Assembly (NCBI GenBank): GCA_951799445.1
Contig: OX637288.1
Coordinates: forward strand, 13,022,501-13,086,500
Direction: 5' to 3'
Source: Pseudisothecium myosuroides
Taxonomy: Eukaryota > Streptophyta > Bryopsida > Hypnales > Lembophyllaceae
Length of the DNA: 64,000 nt
Shown here: one piece after another, positions 12,893 to 24,458 of the stretch
Layout of the letters: every line of letters begins with the position of its first letter
Position numbering within the stretch: the first letter of the stretch is position 1
Made by a program: the position numbers and the translations under genes
The notes under the pieces: model-generated
Databases searched by the model: none
Told to the model about the DNA's origin: nothing
The model's input: only the letters and a program-made list of their open reading frames with translations

Positions 12893-13734
12893 GTCATACG
12901 TAAGTTGCTGCAATGCAATTCAATACTCTAAAACCCTTACTCTGAGTGCTTGGGAGACAGGCATAGTACAGGCATAATTTGAAGTGTGAGGTTTAGTGTG
13001 CTCCAGGCAATGACAGTGTGGCAAGTGTGCCACAAACAATGACAGTGCGGCAAATGTGTACAGTAGGATATTCCAGAGGGTCAGATTATAGACTGAGTTT
13101 TGGGTTTACCTGTATTTATATCCTGCATTCAAACAGAGGTCCACAAAGAGGACAAGAATGGGCTGAGAAGTATTCAAGTTAACATTACCATCGCATGAAA
13201 ATTCAATTGCCAGCAAAAGAATTCCAGTGTGAGAATCGACAATTGTTGCATTTCGTGTTTGACCATAGCTTCGAAGTGAATTTGTGGAGGGACAGATTCA
13301 CAGGTATTGCTGGAAATAAGTGCACATTCATCGTCTTGCACCAAAACTGAGCGAGAATTACCCAGTAGAGTTTATTCTCTGAAAGTAGCTAATGCCGTTA
13401 CACCATTCTCTTCCAGCGCCGCAATCAAGACACTCTGAACAGTGTTGTGCCTGGATGAGTGAAAAAATCAGAACAATAATGTCTAGTGATCAGAATCCAA
13501 AAGGGAATCTTAGGTCTGGCCTCATTGTAGGCTCTTTCAAAATGGTTGCCAATCAAAGAACGGCAGTCGATGGGCTGGATGCGTGCACATCCTCTTGACT
13601 CCTCGTATCTGGACATTGGACCTGCAGTGAGCAAACAATTTGAGCTGAGTGAGAGCGCGGTAATTTAGCTGTTACAGCTCCGAAGCTAATCTAAGGTAAC
13701 CAGACCTAAATGTGACACCAACCTACATGTGATG

Positions 13735-13965
13735 CTCCAAAATCTTGCACACTGAGTACATAATGACTTTGAGAATGCACCGTACACCTCAAAAACCAAA
13801 CTACACATCGGAGTGAGATCGTCTCCCGATAAAACTTTGAACTCTTATAACTTTTGCATCAGGTTTCCAAATAGTGCATTGTTGGGTGTGTTGGAATCCT
13901 CTTTGATTTGCTAACAAGAATGTCTAAAATCTGGAAATCCTAATAGTAGACATTATGCTTAGCGC
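13735..13965. repeat. dispersed repeat copy B
   Basis: This is the best match to 11930-12165 (shared CTTATAACTTT, TTTGCTAACAAG and a run near AAATCTTGCACA). It ends about 35 bases before the stop of the DUF3820-like gene, so it may overlap that gene's 3' UTR. Confidence 0.65.
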
Positions 13966-13999
13966 GTAAAGTGTCACAAATTAGGCGTCGTTACCTCAC

Positions 14000-16229
14000 T
14001 CATTGCTGAGGGCTCTTCTCCTGCATTTTACTAAGTAATCCTCCTCGACCAGGAAACTTGCTATCAGTCTCCTTCATGGCGTTGCTACCTGCCAGTAAAG
14101 CATCTCGTTGTGCCGTCAACCTTTCTCTTCTGGCTTGCCTTCGTCGGTCGAGCTCATCTCGCAAGCTGCCTCCATCGACGACAGGGGTTGACGCCCATTT
14201 ATTGTCTTCCTGCATCAACAACCGTTTCAAAATATCGCACTTTAGATCAGTCGCATTATGGGCTTTAAGGGTCATTTTCACTTCTACCTCTCATGTTTTA
14301 CGAAATCACCTTGTGGTATTTATAGCCTATATAAAAAAGAATTAAAAATTCAAAGTTTTTTCAACTGACTTCACTAATGAATTTTTTGAATTGCGTAAAA
14401 TTTGAAATGCAAACTTATTCTAAATTTCCAATGGCAAGTTGAACCTAAGATTATACTGTTTTGAATAACATACATAGAAACGCACATTTGACATGCTTAG
14501 AATGAAAAATCATCATAACTGAACAGAACCGCATAATTTGAACAGAATCTAGAAGGTTAGTAATCGCATGACCCTTAGAAATGCACGATGTTCAAGGGAT
14601 AAGGTATCAGATTAAAATATTGACACAAAACCAACCTTGAAACAACAGACCAGGACATGAACAGTTCATGTGCTTACTAACCTTCGAGATTCTTGTGGAC
14701 GTGGCCTTTTTCTTGGGCTCAGTCTTGGATTGAGCCTTAGGCTTAGGCTCCTTCACAATGGGCTTCCTGGGAATCTTGCCTCCCTTTGTGGTTCCCAGCA
14801 GTGCAAAATTAACGCCACTCCAAGCTGACTCGTTGTCGATGTCCCAGCCATACATGCGCGCTGGAGCGAGGGCATCTCTGCTGTTCGAAAGTTGAGCAAG
14901 GTCATGTGATTGCACTAGCAGTTTCTCCACTTTTTCCCACTCAATTCTGTCCATATACAAGGGATCATCCAAAACTTCCTGAGCGTAATCAGCCCATTCA
15001 TGCAGCATTGTCCCCTTGAGATTTTTCGTCATCCACCGGAGGTAACTGTAACACCACAGGCCCAACCTCACCTTCACACAATCAATCATCAATTAGAGTG
15101 ATCAAGTGCAAAACTACCACATCTCCAGCAACTCAGACTTGCAGGTAAATCCAATCACAACGTTGGCTGCAGAGAGTAGAGTGTACAGTACAAAGAAAGA
15201 ATATGCATCAGCATGACAAAGTCAAATGATCAACTGCATCATGGTCATCCAAACAAGCAGCTCATCGCTACTTGTTTCTACCTCTGATAAATTTATATAA
15301 TTTTCATGTCATCCTCTTTCCATATCATCCTCAGTATAACCCTCAACATTTGTCACCATAGTACTCACTAATTGGAAAATTCAAAATGCCTACTTTACCA
15401 TCTTAGATTGCCTCTATTCCCATAACCAGATCCAGATGTCACAATTGTACAAAACAAAAGAAATCCACTCTTTGGAAAAGATGACCCTAGATGACCGTAA
15501 CATGCTCCTATTAATAAATGTCTCATTTTCATTCAGCGCCCAACTTTCAAAAAAATTGGAACCATAGCTTAATCTCACCCCTTGGGATAGAGACAGTAGA
15601 TTACACACTGAGAAGTATACCATCGTGACAGGAAACCCTAATAAGCACTAAACCCTTAATAGTGCTTCTTCGGATTATACGGAATAACAAGGGACAGGAA
15701 ACCCTAAAAAGGCACTAAACCCTTAATCTCAGGTCCCCTGAAGAATGTCCAGCGTTTCATTTTAATAAACAAATTCTACAAACATTGTTCTGATTAGAAC
15801 GAGAGTAAGTCTCCCATACCCAAGCATTGCTTACTTTCCGAACAAGAAAAAAGACCAAGATTAGCAACCCCTGAAAAAACTGCAGTACTTCAAAAAATCA
15901 AGAGCACACCACTTGATATTGAAGAAGAAAAAATGCGCTTACCGCGAGGACAGCGTCCCTAGCATGCTCCCCTTATTCTTCCCGAAATCCACCACTCGGT
16001 CCCTTGCGTGAATGTACGCAGGTGCACGCCGCCCATTCGAACTCCGAACCAACAACAAGTCGCCGCGCACAGCACAGACGCCATATGCTGTCCAACTCGT
16101 CCGCGTCCAAAGAATCGACGAGTTCAAATCTACCCCACCAATTCTCCCATTGGAAACAGAGTCCCCCCAAATGGACCGGGAGGAAGCTGCTCCCAGGGTT
16201 GTCATGGACAAGCCTGCTATGGGCGCCAT
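14000..16229 (-). CDS. plastid-targeted protein with DUF3820-like motif, unknown function
   Basis: Three exons join in phase: 16229-15943, 15045-14682 and 14209-14000, giving 286 residues. The ATG at 16229 begins MAPIAGLSMTTLGAASSRS, rich in Ser/Ala/Thr and without acidic residues, as in plastid transit peptides. Around residues 84-106, spanning the first splice junction, is DFGKNKGSMLGTLSSRYLRW, which fits the GKxKGxxLxxLPxxYLxW pattern of DUF3820. It is followed by a helical region with EWADYAQEVLDDPLYMDRIE, a Lys/Pro-rich linker (near KEPKPKAQSKTEPKKK) and a basic Arg-rich tail (ELDRRRQARRERL). No catalytic residues are evident. Function in plants is not established; the DUF3820 call rests on the motif alone. 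Introns are 897 and 472 bases, both GT-AG. Confidence 0.85.
15628..15727. repeat. direct repeat with telomere-like motifs in intron 1
   Basis: Two copies of an approximately 34-bp segment (ACAGGAAACCCTAA followed by GCACTAAACCCTTAAT) start near 15629 and 15693. They lie in intron 1 of the DUF3820-like gene. Confidence 0.55.
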
Positions 16230-19200
16230 GTCTCAGCAATGCGGTGCCGTCAAGCACATGGCATTAACGAACTCAGATGAGCTCACGGAGGGGGCATTCC
16301 TTCGTGGTTTGAGTCGTTGCCATAGGCAGTTTTGGAACTGCGAGAGTGGCGAACTCTGTAATTTAACACAGACACGGGATATTGCACGGATTTTCTTGGG
16401 GAGTGGATAAGACGCTAAATAAAGGGACGAATACCGCGGTTAGAAAGGAAGTGCATCTCCACCAGCGCGGTAAACCTTCAGCACGTGAAAACGAAAACCC
16501 CTGCAAATGGGCCACTTATTATTCTTGGGCGCATTGTGTTGTGTAAGGTGAAGGAGGGTTGGCTATTATGTGAGCTTAGAAGCATGAACATATGAGCCTA
16601 GAAGACTATACACTTATGTTATAGGTGTCTATATTATAGATAATCTTCTATGAATATAATGTAACTTTGATATAGGTATCTATATTATAGGTGTTTACAT
16701 TAAAAGCAATTTCAATGGTTGTAGTATATCTACTCATATATATGCTCAAAGCTCACATGCTCGCATTTTCATGCTCACATACTAGCACCGTTGCCCACAT
16801 AAAGACAAATGATAGAAATGGTGAGAACGATTGAAATTATATTTTTTCAACAAGGTGTAAATTTGTTATGAATTTTTGAAGTGTTATGCCCATCATGGCC
16901 TAAAAGAGTCTCTAGACTACTCCAATACCAATACAAAATGTATCCATAATGCTTGTCTTACTCATCTAAAGTAGTCACAATATTTTCTAACATGGAAGGC
17001 CTAAAAAAGTCACTTCCTACAATGAATTAATACTAAAAAGTTGAAAGTTCCTATGGTGGTTACTTATCCCTCCATTCTGATTAGCTAAAACATTGATTGT
17101 GGCCCAAATCTCATTTTGTGGAAGAAAATCATAATGGGGTCATTCCTAGATGTCCACAATGGATCTTCTATCCGTAATGAGTTATTTTACCTTGATTCTT
17201 CTATTATTGGAAAAACAAGAATAATGTGGTTGTGAGGCTCTGTTTTAAGTAAAGAACAATATTAATTTATTGATGTTGAAAAAATTGAATAGAAAATACA
17301 TTGAATCAATGGTATGCAAGCAATATAAAAGTTTAAATTTAATTTAAATTTAATATTTAAAAATTAAAAATCGGACCCCCCCATTTGACCAATTAGACAA
17401 GAAGGTAGGTTAGACCCCCCCTCCTACCAAATCCTAATCATGTTGTGCAATGTGAATGCAATTGTGGATAGGACTTGGAAACTCAGATTTAGAAACCACA
17501 ATAGATGCCATAGTCTATGTTCAGAGGATAGAGCCAACAAACCTAATTTGGGATAATGCAAACAAATGCAATTTGGGATAATGTATTTCACATGTGCCTA
17601 GCAAGTGATCTACTCAATTTTCATTCATTTATGCATTTTTCACCGGTGATTTACATCTAGTAACTCTGCTCTGCAGTGGAAATTATGCAAATAGAAAAAT
17701 AGTCTTTGTTGAGTTCCACCTCCTCGTCAAAAAAATTATTCACACAATTCTCTCTTTGTTGGGCCTTGTCCTAAAGCTAACATTCTAAAACAAAGATCTG
17801 GGGCCCCGCAAGACATTATAGACACTTCAAGGATATAGACTCTCAAAAATGAATTGTCCCTTATGTAAGGTAAGCCACCTCCTTCAATTTAACAAAGATT
17901 TTTGTATAATTAATGAAGTTGGCTATGTCAACAAATCACCTCAATGCACAAGTTATAAGGCTTGGGAAATCAAATGTATTTTTAAAGATTAATAAGGAAT
18001 TAGAATTTGAAATTGCTATCATTAGAAGAACTTTTCACAAAATATTTTTAATAGACTCTAGAATACTTGGATTTGGACTTTAGATGAATGAAATAGATCC
18101 CACTAGAACCTAGCTAAAAGACAAAAAATAGAGGCTACAACAATTTATATCTAAAAGAGGAAAATTATGAAAATGTTATCGCAAAATTTTAGTGTGGCAT
18201 CTCTACTTGTGCAACAGCGTTCATCACGTCAAAAATCTAGGTCACTTATTTAGAAAGTGAATCATTAGTTTAGTGAAAATGCCTATTGAGTGGTATGAAT
18301 TGGGATAATACAGAAAGAGACACTTGCTTGGTGAAAATGTTAGGAAATCAATACTAACGAGAATCCTAAAAACTTGAATTCATAAAGTAGAAAGTATATT
18401 GAATGTACTAATATTTGAAGCATGTGAGCAATTCCAAAATGGATCCCATTGGACAAATTATGGTTTAAAAGTTTTTAAACACAACAACATTCTCACATTT
18501 GAATACTAATATCTTTTCTTGAAATTAATTTTAAGATGAGAATTGATTTTACGTGATGCTCTAAATTCTTAAATGTGTCTATTCTCAACTTTTATTAATT
18601 GAATTCATCTCCTATTCAAAAACAAACCTCAAAGTGTTATTGGAGGTGATATGATATGAACATTAATTAGGAGTCTTTAGAGGTTCACTTGAACTTGAAT
18701 TGTTTTCTATATCTCTTTCAATTTATTAAAAAATGTAAAATGAATATCACAATTTCAATTATAAAGATTGTCATGAGCAAAAGCAAAAATGCCAATAGTT
18801 TTAAGAAAGTCAATTACAGAGTAGGAGTATTAATTAGATGCTTGATAAATGAGGTTGGTACACATCTAGAGAAAAAGTGACATGTATTACAAAGAAACAT
18901 ACCTCATATTTACATATTATACATCATATTGTATAATTTATATTGTTTTTATATCAAATGATGATAAAATTATAATTTTTCTATAATTTTTTTGAGTTCT
19001 TTCAAGCATTATATATAACATATAGAAATATAAATAAAATACATATGAACTTGAAGCACTTCTTCAAGAGGTTACAAATTAATCTTTGATGCACATGATG
19101 TGAATTGATTGATATATTGCACTAAGTAATAAACCATTCATCACATTTAACCCATAAAAGAATACTTCCATTGCCATATAGCCAAATTTTGTTTTTGAGC

Positions 19201-19559
19201 TTACTTTAGATCCTTTTAAATTATATTTGACTTTCAATGTAATATTTTTGTTATATAAAACTATGTGTTTTCTATTGATATGAAAAAATCTCTACTAGTT
19301 TTGTAATAAACTTTAAATTTCAAACTAATAGATGAAAATAAATTAGCAAAAAGATAATAAACAATCTCATTAATTTGAAATTTATTAAAGAGTAGCTATA
19401 AAAAATAGCATACAAACTTTTCAAATTATTTTTTCTTACACCAAAAACACCTTTGGCAATGATTTTCAAATGAAAGTACCATCATCAAGCTAAATTTAGC
19501 AAGATTTTGATTTTTTAAGACTTCATTTTTAAAGAAAAAATAAATTATTGTAATTTTTT

Positions 19560-19950
19560 TAAGCATATTTTTTACATTAAATTATATCAATTAGAATGTA
19601 TATTATTATAATTTGAGATTTTGATAAAAAAAAAATATAGGTTAGAATGACAAACAATATTTTATAATTTAAATTTAAAATCCATTTAAAAAATAAAATA
19701 CAAATGAAATATATACAATATTGTATTATATGGAATTTAATATATGGAGTTTGCAATTGCAATAATTCATTAAATTTTTGGATTTTTTCAAAGATTTTGA
19801 AATGAAATAGAAAGACAAATTTTTAGGCTTCATTTTTGGAGTTCAAATTAGAACCCAAAATAAATATTCTCAAAGTTACAATGAAGTTTGACTAAGAAGC
19901 ATCCACTTTGGGGATGAAGGGACCTTTAAGGTCTAAATAATTGTTGATTG
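19560..19950. repeat. AT-rich dispersed repeat, copy 1
   Basis: This segment aligns in the same orientation with 61010-61380. Shared landmarks are TTTATAATTTAAATTTAAAA, CAATTGCAATAATTC, TTTTGAAATG.AATAGAAA and GGACCTTTA. It has no coding potential. Confidence 0.6.
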
Positions 19951-20097
19951 AAGATCTTGAAAGTTATTATATTTTAATTTTTGTTTTGTAGCAAATTTCC
20001 ATTCAAAGATGTCTTTACAAAATAAAATTGTAGCATGACAATTTAAAAAATGAACTATGTATTTATAATTAAAATATGCCATTTAGTTTTTATATAT

Positions 20098-20400
20098 TTA
20101 CATTCTAATTTTCTTTAGTGGAGGTTGATCACCTTCACCATTATCATCAACTTCTTCTAGCATCAATCTTGCTCTACCATCTTCAAAATAAGATTCATTG
20201 TTAGGCTTCTTCATTTGTTGAGTAAGAACTTGCGCTTGGTCATAGGAGAGATCTTTCCAATCTATGCCATTTATATTATATTGTATCTTGACTTGATGTG
20301 AATTAATATGTATTTTCCACTTTGTTGCAAGTCCATTTGATTTAGTTTCAGTTGTAAAAAATTGTCGTTTTCTAGAGTTCTTACAACCATTGCAATTCAT
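20098..20400 (-). CDS. small hypothetical open frame, 100 residues
   Basis: From the ATG at 20400 the frame encodes MNCNGCKNSRKRQFFTTET, a mixed central part containing DGRARLMLEE, and a basic end PPLKKIRM that resembles a nuclear localisation signal. I do not recognise the family. It is isolated in AT-rich repeat-like DNA. It could be an orphan gene, an exon of something decayed, or chance. Confidence 0.2.
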   Translation of the reverse strand: MNCNGCKNSRKRQFFTTETKSNGLATKWKIHINSHQVKIQYNINGIDWKDLSYDQAQVLTQQMKKPNNESYFEDGRARLMLEEVDDNGEGDQPPLKKIRM

Positions 20401-21462
20401 TATATAGTTTTGAGAAGTCAAACCTTTATGAACTATAAGGAGTTATTTCATATATTGGAAGAGAGTAGATAAAAGAGTATATAAAAAAAAAATTCATGTC
20501 ATTGTCATTGTCAAAATAAATAAATAATAATTGTATGATAGAATTCTATATTTATATTTAGGAATATTTCAACTTTAAAAATGGAAAAAAGTAAAAGTAA
20601 ATCTTTCAAAGCAGTAGTGAAAATGTAAAAGTTTGGAAAAATAAAACAAAAAACAAATTAAAAAAATATTAGAAATCAAAGAAAAAACAAAATAATTAGA
20701 AGATATTGATTTTAGCAATGTTTCAAATGGATACTATTCTATTTAAGTGGAGTTTTAAAGAAAATCAGATAATATATATTATTTAAAAAATTATTTTGAT
20801 AAATTTTAAAACAAGATGTTTGCGTAATTGTAAATTTATTTTTAGAGTAGAAGAATTAAATGTTGTCAAATCTTTTAGGCTAAAATTTATTGCTTTTCAA
20901 ACTATAAATGAAAGAACTATATGAAATTTGCAACAACCAAATGGCCAACAAAGGCCACTGCCTTATTTAGAATTATAATCCATTTAGGAAGCTTCATGAA
21001 AAGTGTAAGCACTAGATTTATCCATTAGTGCTCAATTATGATTTCAGTAGCACTAGTGTGACTTGTGCCATTGCCACAATTAAGATAAAAATAAAAGTAA
21101 TTTAGAAACTTCAAGAGGTCACTTGTACCCATCCCAAAAACACGACAAACCATTGTAGCATTGTTGAGGTATAGCATTGTCTACAGTCCACAAACACATG
21201 TTATAGCTTTCATAAGAAATTAAACAAAAACATACATGCAAGAAATTTCATTCCGAAAGACTACATAGAATATCCATCTAATGAACCAAAGAACTTTTGA
21301 GCATTGTTTTGTAAGGAATCCATTTGCACAAAAATCCAACCCCTCTAATATTACTAAATTGTGAGTTCTCTTCAATTGTAGCTTCTCAGTAGTATGCAAT
21401 AGCTAAGCAAAAAACAGTAACAATCCCCAACAATAGCAGCCAAACTCAACAAGCCAGAAGCC

Positions 21463-21935
21463 TAAGAGCATCTCCATCTGGGCACGCCATGACAATGTTT
21501 TGGCCTGCCCTGACTTCTTTTTGTGTTCCATCAATGGTAGACTACTTGTTTTCGAGCAAAGGCCACTCCAAAATCCACACCCCACACTGGAAGCTACAGT
21601 GCCAGATTGTTTGACTTTGCTCCATGTTAAATCCCAAATTCCAATGGGGCCTCGGGATCAGGACCGGACAGGTAGGGAGAATTTGCAATTTTCCCTTGTA
21701 TGAAAGCAAATAGTGTTGATTGAACTTTTCAACATCATGCCCGGGCAAAAACTTTGGAGCCCTCGCATTTGTCATTACTCATGCGTGTTGGGGAGCGGGT
21801 TTTGCTATTTTGTAGGGCCATTTAAGCGCGTGCTAGTGGGGGCCCGGAATCCAAGCAGGGCCGATCTGACAAAAGGCACACTCCAAATTCCACTTGGCAT
21901 GCACAATTTGGCCCTTATTGGTGGAGATGCTCTAA
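21463..21935. mobile_element. PIF/Harbinger (Tourist-like) MITE with TAA duplication
   Basis: The element at 21466-21932 has terminal inverted repeats GAGCATCTCCA(T/C) and is flanked by TAA at 21463-21465 and 21933-21935. Three-base TAA/TTA duplications and GC-rich ends of this kind are typical of PIF/Harbinger elements. The interior is more GC-rich than its surroundings and has no transposase. Confidence 0.8.
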
Positions 21936-22378
21936 GTCAGGACAAAAACAAGCAGCCTTGTGGCGTTGCTTTGCAACCAGCTGTGCTCTGCAACTCACCA
22001 ACTGGGTTGTTTGTGGCGATTAGGCCATCCCAGGCCATTTAATTCCTTGATTATTGTATATCATGTGATATTAAATCTACGCCATCATTTAGAGGGGTTT
22101 AAACTTTTATAGGGGAACTCACATTTCATTATCATAAATCTAGCTAGAACCCAATCTTGAGGTCAAATCTATCACTAAATATGATTTAGGTAGTTGATAA
22201 TTTGTAGTAATTTAGTGTACATGATTTTAGATGTAACACCAACTTTTGCAAAGCCCAGTTTTGGATCCTTTCTTGTTGTTACTAACATGAATAGTTTTCA
22301 CAGTTACATCAAGGTCATGACCAAATTTCATACTTCTAGTGCTCCAAAATGATCTTTTTGTTGAATAAAATTTCTTGT
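21936..22378. other. short intergenic stretch between MITEs
   Basis: No gene is seen. A 15-base copy of the end of the next MITE (CCAAAATGATCTTT) occurs just outside it, near 22344. Confidence 0.5.
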
Positions 22379-22675
22379 CCCAAAATGATCTTTATGGTAT
22401 GATAAGGGAAGAAAGGCCCACACTTTTTGAGATTCCATAACAATGAATTCAACACTAGCGTTGACTATTTGTGGCCTAGGAGCCACTCAGAACCACCTAG
22501 TAGCCACTAAGGGGTCACCAAAAGCCACCAAGAGCCCAGTCTACCCACTCTAAGCCAAAAACTACAATAAATAATGGCTACATGGAAAATCACAGGCTGT
22601 GAGGAAATTCATTGTTATGGAATCTCAAAAAGTGTGGGCCTTTCTTCCCTTATCATACCATAAAGATCATTTTGG
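22379..22675. mobile_element. palindromic MITE with about 70-bp arms
   Basis: The arms 22379-22448 and 22606-22675 are nearly perfect inverted copies, starting CCCAAAATGATCTTTATGG. The loop of about 155 bases has short GCCAC-type repeats. No clear target duplication was found, so the superfamily is unassigned. Confidence 0.75.
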
Positions 22676-23327
22676 GGCAGGGAGGAAGTATTAGTTAGGA
22701 ATGCCTTTTTTTCCTTTAACAAAAAAATATACATGTATTTTTCACTCAATGACCAACTAAATGAATGGTTTGGCTTGAAGGCAACAAACGCAAAACTTTT
22801 AGTCTCATCAAAGATGTCCTTTTACTTTAGTTCTTCAATTTCCAATCTTTTCACCTCATATTTAAGACACAATGAATTAAGAGTACATTTCTTAGGTCTT
22901 CTACATTAATCCACTTTTTTTTATTCAACTTAGAAAGGAGAGATTTTGGATTGAGAAAAATAAACATACAAAAATCAAAAGAATAAACCATGGTCTTCAT
23001 TCTGCAAAATAGATCCATGTTTTTTAAGTTATTGTAGTTAATTACTAGCTTCTAAAGGAATATTTTTAATTTTAGATCAAATTGACATTTGGGGGTAGTT
23101 CAAATATAAGTACTTTAGAAAAATGCAATAGTTGATGGACTAGCTCATGTCAAAGTGCCTTTATATATACAAAATGATTGAATTAGGGACACACAAACTA
23201 GTATGACATTCATTAACAAATTATTGTGAAGACATCCAAAAGATAATGATGTCTACCAAACAACCCTTTAATCAGATAACCAATTTAATCAGATAAACTT
23301 AATTAAAATGATATCACTCTCAAAAAA
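22676..23327. other. gene-free AT-rich stretch
   Basis: No coding frame, inverted repeat or recognised element was seen between the 22.4 kb MITE and the start of the 3.5 kb element. Confidence 0.5.
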
Positions 23328-23407
23328 TATAGGTTTACATGATGACAACTATACAACATCACAAAGTTGGAACCCTACAAAATGTCAATGATTATTGTGT
23401 GGTTATT

Positions 23408-23544
23408 ATTGTTTCATGGATGTGCACGTTAATTTACAATTTCATTGCACTATTACGATGCCCACGATTTTTGCAATATTGTTTCATGGATGCGCACGTT
23501 AATTTACAATTTTATTGCATTGTTACGATGCCCATGATTTTTGC
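23408..23544. repeat. 70-bp tandem duplication in the left arm
   Basis: Two copies, 23408-23477 and 23478-23544, begin ATTGTTTCATGGATG. The right arm of the element has a single copy (around 26740-26808), so the duplication arose in the left arm after the arms formed. Confidence 0.8.
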
Positions 23545-23730
23545 ACAAGTATGAAAATCCTACAAAAATCCTACAACCTGCCATGTGACAACCACCACAA
23601 ATAGTGATGCCACCAAGGTTTGAACTGTGGATCTCCAAATTGAGGCCCAAGGTTCTTAATAATCCAATGCACCACCAACTCACACATGTATCCAAAGTAG
23701 GAGTTAGAAGTTATTTACCAAGTTTTTGCA

Positions 23731-24131
23731 ATTTTTTCCAAGTGCTTTGTAAAATCAGCAGACTTCAGACCTCATTTAGGCATAGTAAATCAATTTTTTT
23801 TCAAAACATTTTGAACTAAGAAAAGTTGTAAAATGAAATTGACTTTCACCTCCAAAAATCCGTTTGTGATTCAGAGATTTCTATAAAAAGTTATGAACAA
23901 AATTCAGAGACAGATTTGTAAATGTAAAAAAATTGTCCATTCCGACCTGTCTCTGAATTTTGTCCATAACTTTTTATAGAAATCTTTGAATCTCAAACGG
24001 ATTTTTGGAGGTGAAAGTTAATTTCATTTTACAACTTTTCTTAGTTCAAAATGTTTTGAAAAAAAATTGATTTACTATGCCTAAATGAGGTCTACAGTCT
24101 GCTGATTTTACAAAGGACTTGGAAAAAATCA
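23731..24131. mobile_element. fold-back MITE, family F, copy 1
   Basis: The two arms of about 190 bases are nearly complete inverted copies. They share CCTCATTTAGGCATAGTA near the outside and CCTCCAAAAATCCGTTTG further in. A short unpaired loop lies around 23920-23945. A diverged copy is at 38788-39213. There is no coding content. Confidence 0.85.
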
Positions 24132-24313
24132 CATTAGAGGAGATTTTGGCTTCTAAGAGCCCGCGAGTTCCCGGACTGTGGGAACTCTGCAGAACTGCTG
24201 AAACGCTGCCGCATGGCCAGTTTGACGTGGCCGAGCGACTGCCACGTCATTTTAAAAAAAAAAAATTTGCAAAAAAAAATTTTTTTTTAGTATTCTTTTA
24301 ACATTTTAAGAAC

Positions 24314-24345
<32 letters not shown>

Positions 24346-24458
24346 AAAAAATTTTAAAAAAAATTTTTAATAATTTTTTTTTCTGACATCGGGGGCTGGT
24401 TCCCAGCATTGGGAACAGCCCTGAAACGGTCTTCCAGACGGCCAGATCTCCTCTAATG
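24132..24458. mobile_element. small inverted-repeat element within the composite
   Basis: Ends are CATTAGAGGAGAT on the left and its inverted copy ATCTCCTCTAATG on the right. The interior joins a GC-richer start and end through long homopolymer A/T tracts. No coding frame or target duplication was recognised. Confidence 0.55.

Larger units (their letters stand above)
12615..13999. other. intergenic between the two minus-strand plastid genes
   Basis: It holds the 5' flank of the CBS gene with a telo-box and dispersed repeat copy B. No additional coding frame was supported; frames on the + strand opposite CBS exon 1 are antisense shadows. Confidence 0.55.
16230..21462. other. gene-poor AT-rich interval
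   Basis: The first 300 bases are the 5' flank of the DUF3820-like gene and are more GC-rich. From 16.6 kb onward the sequence is very AT-rich with many poly-A/T runs and no recognisable protein. It contains an AT-rich dispersed repeat (19560-19950) and one small open frame at 20098-20400. Confidence 0.6.
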
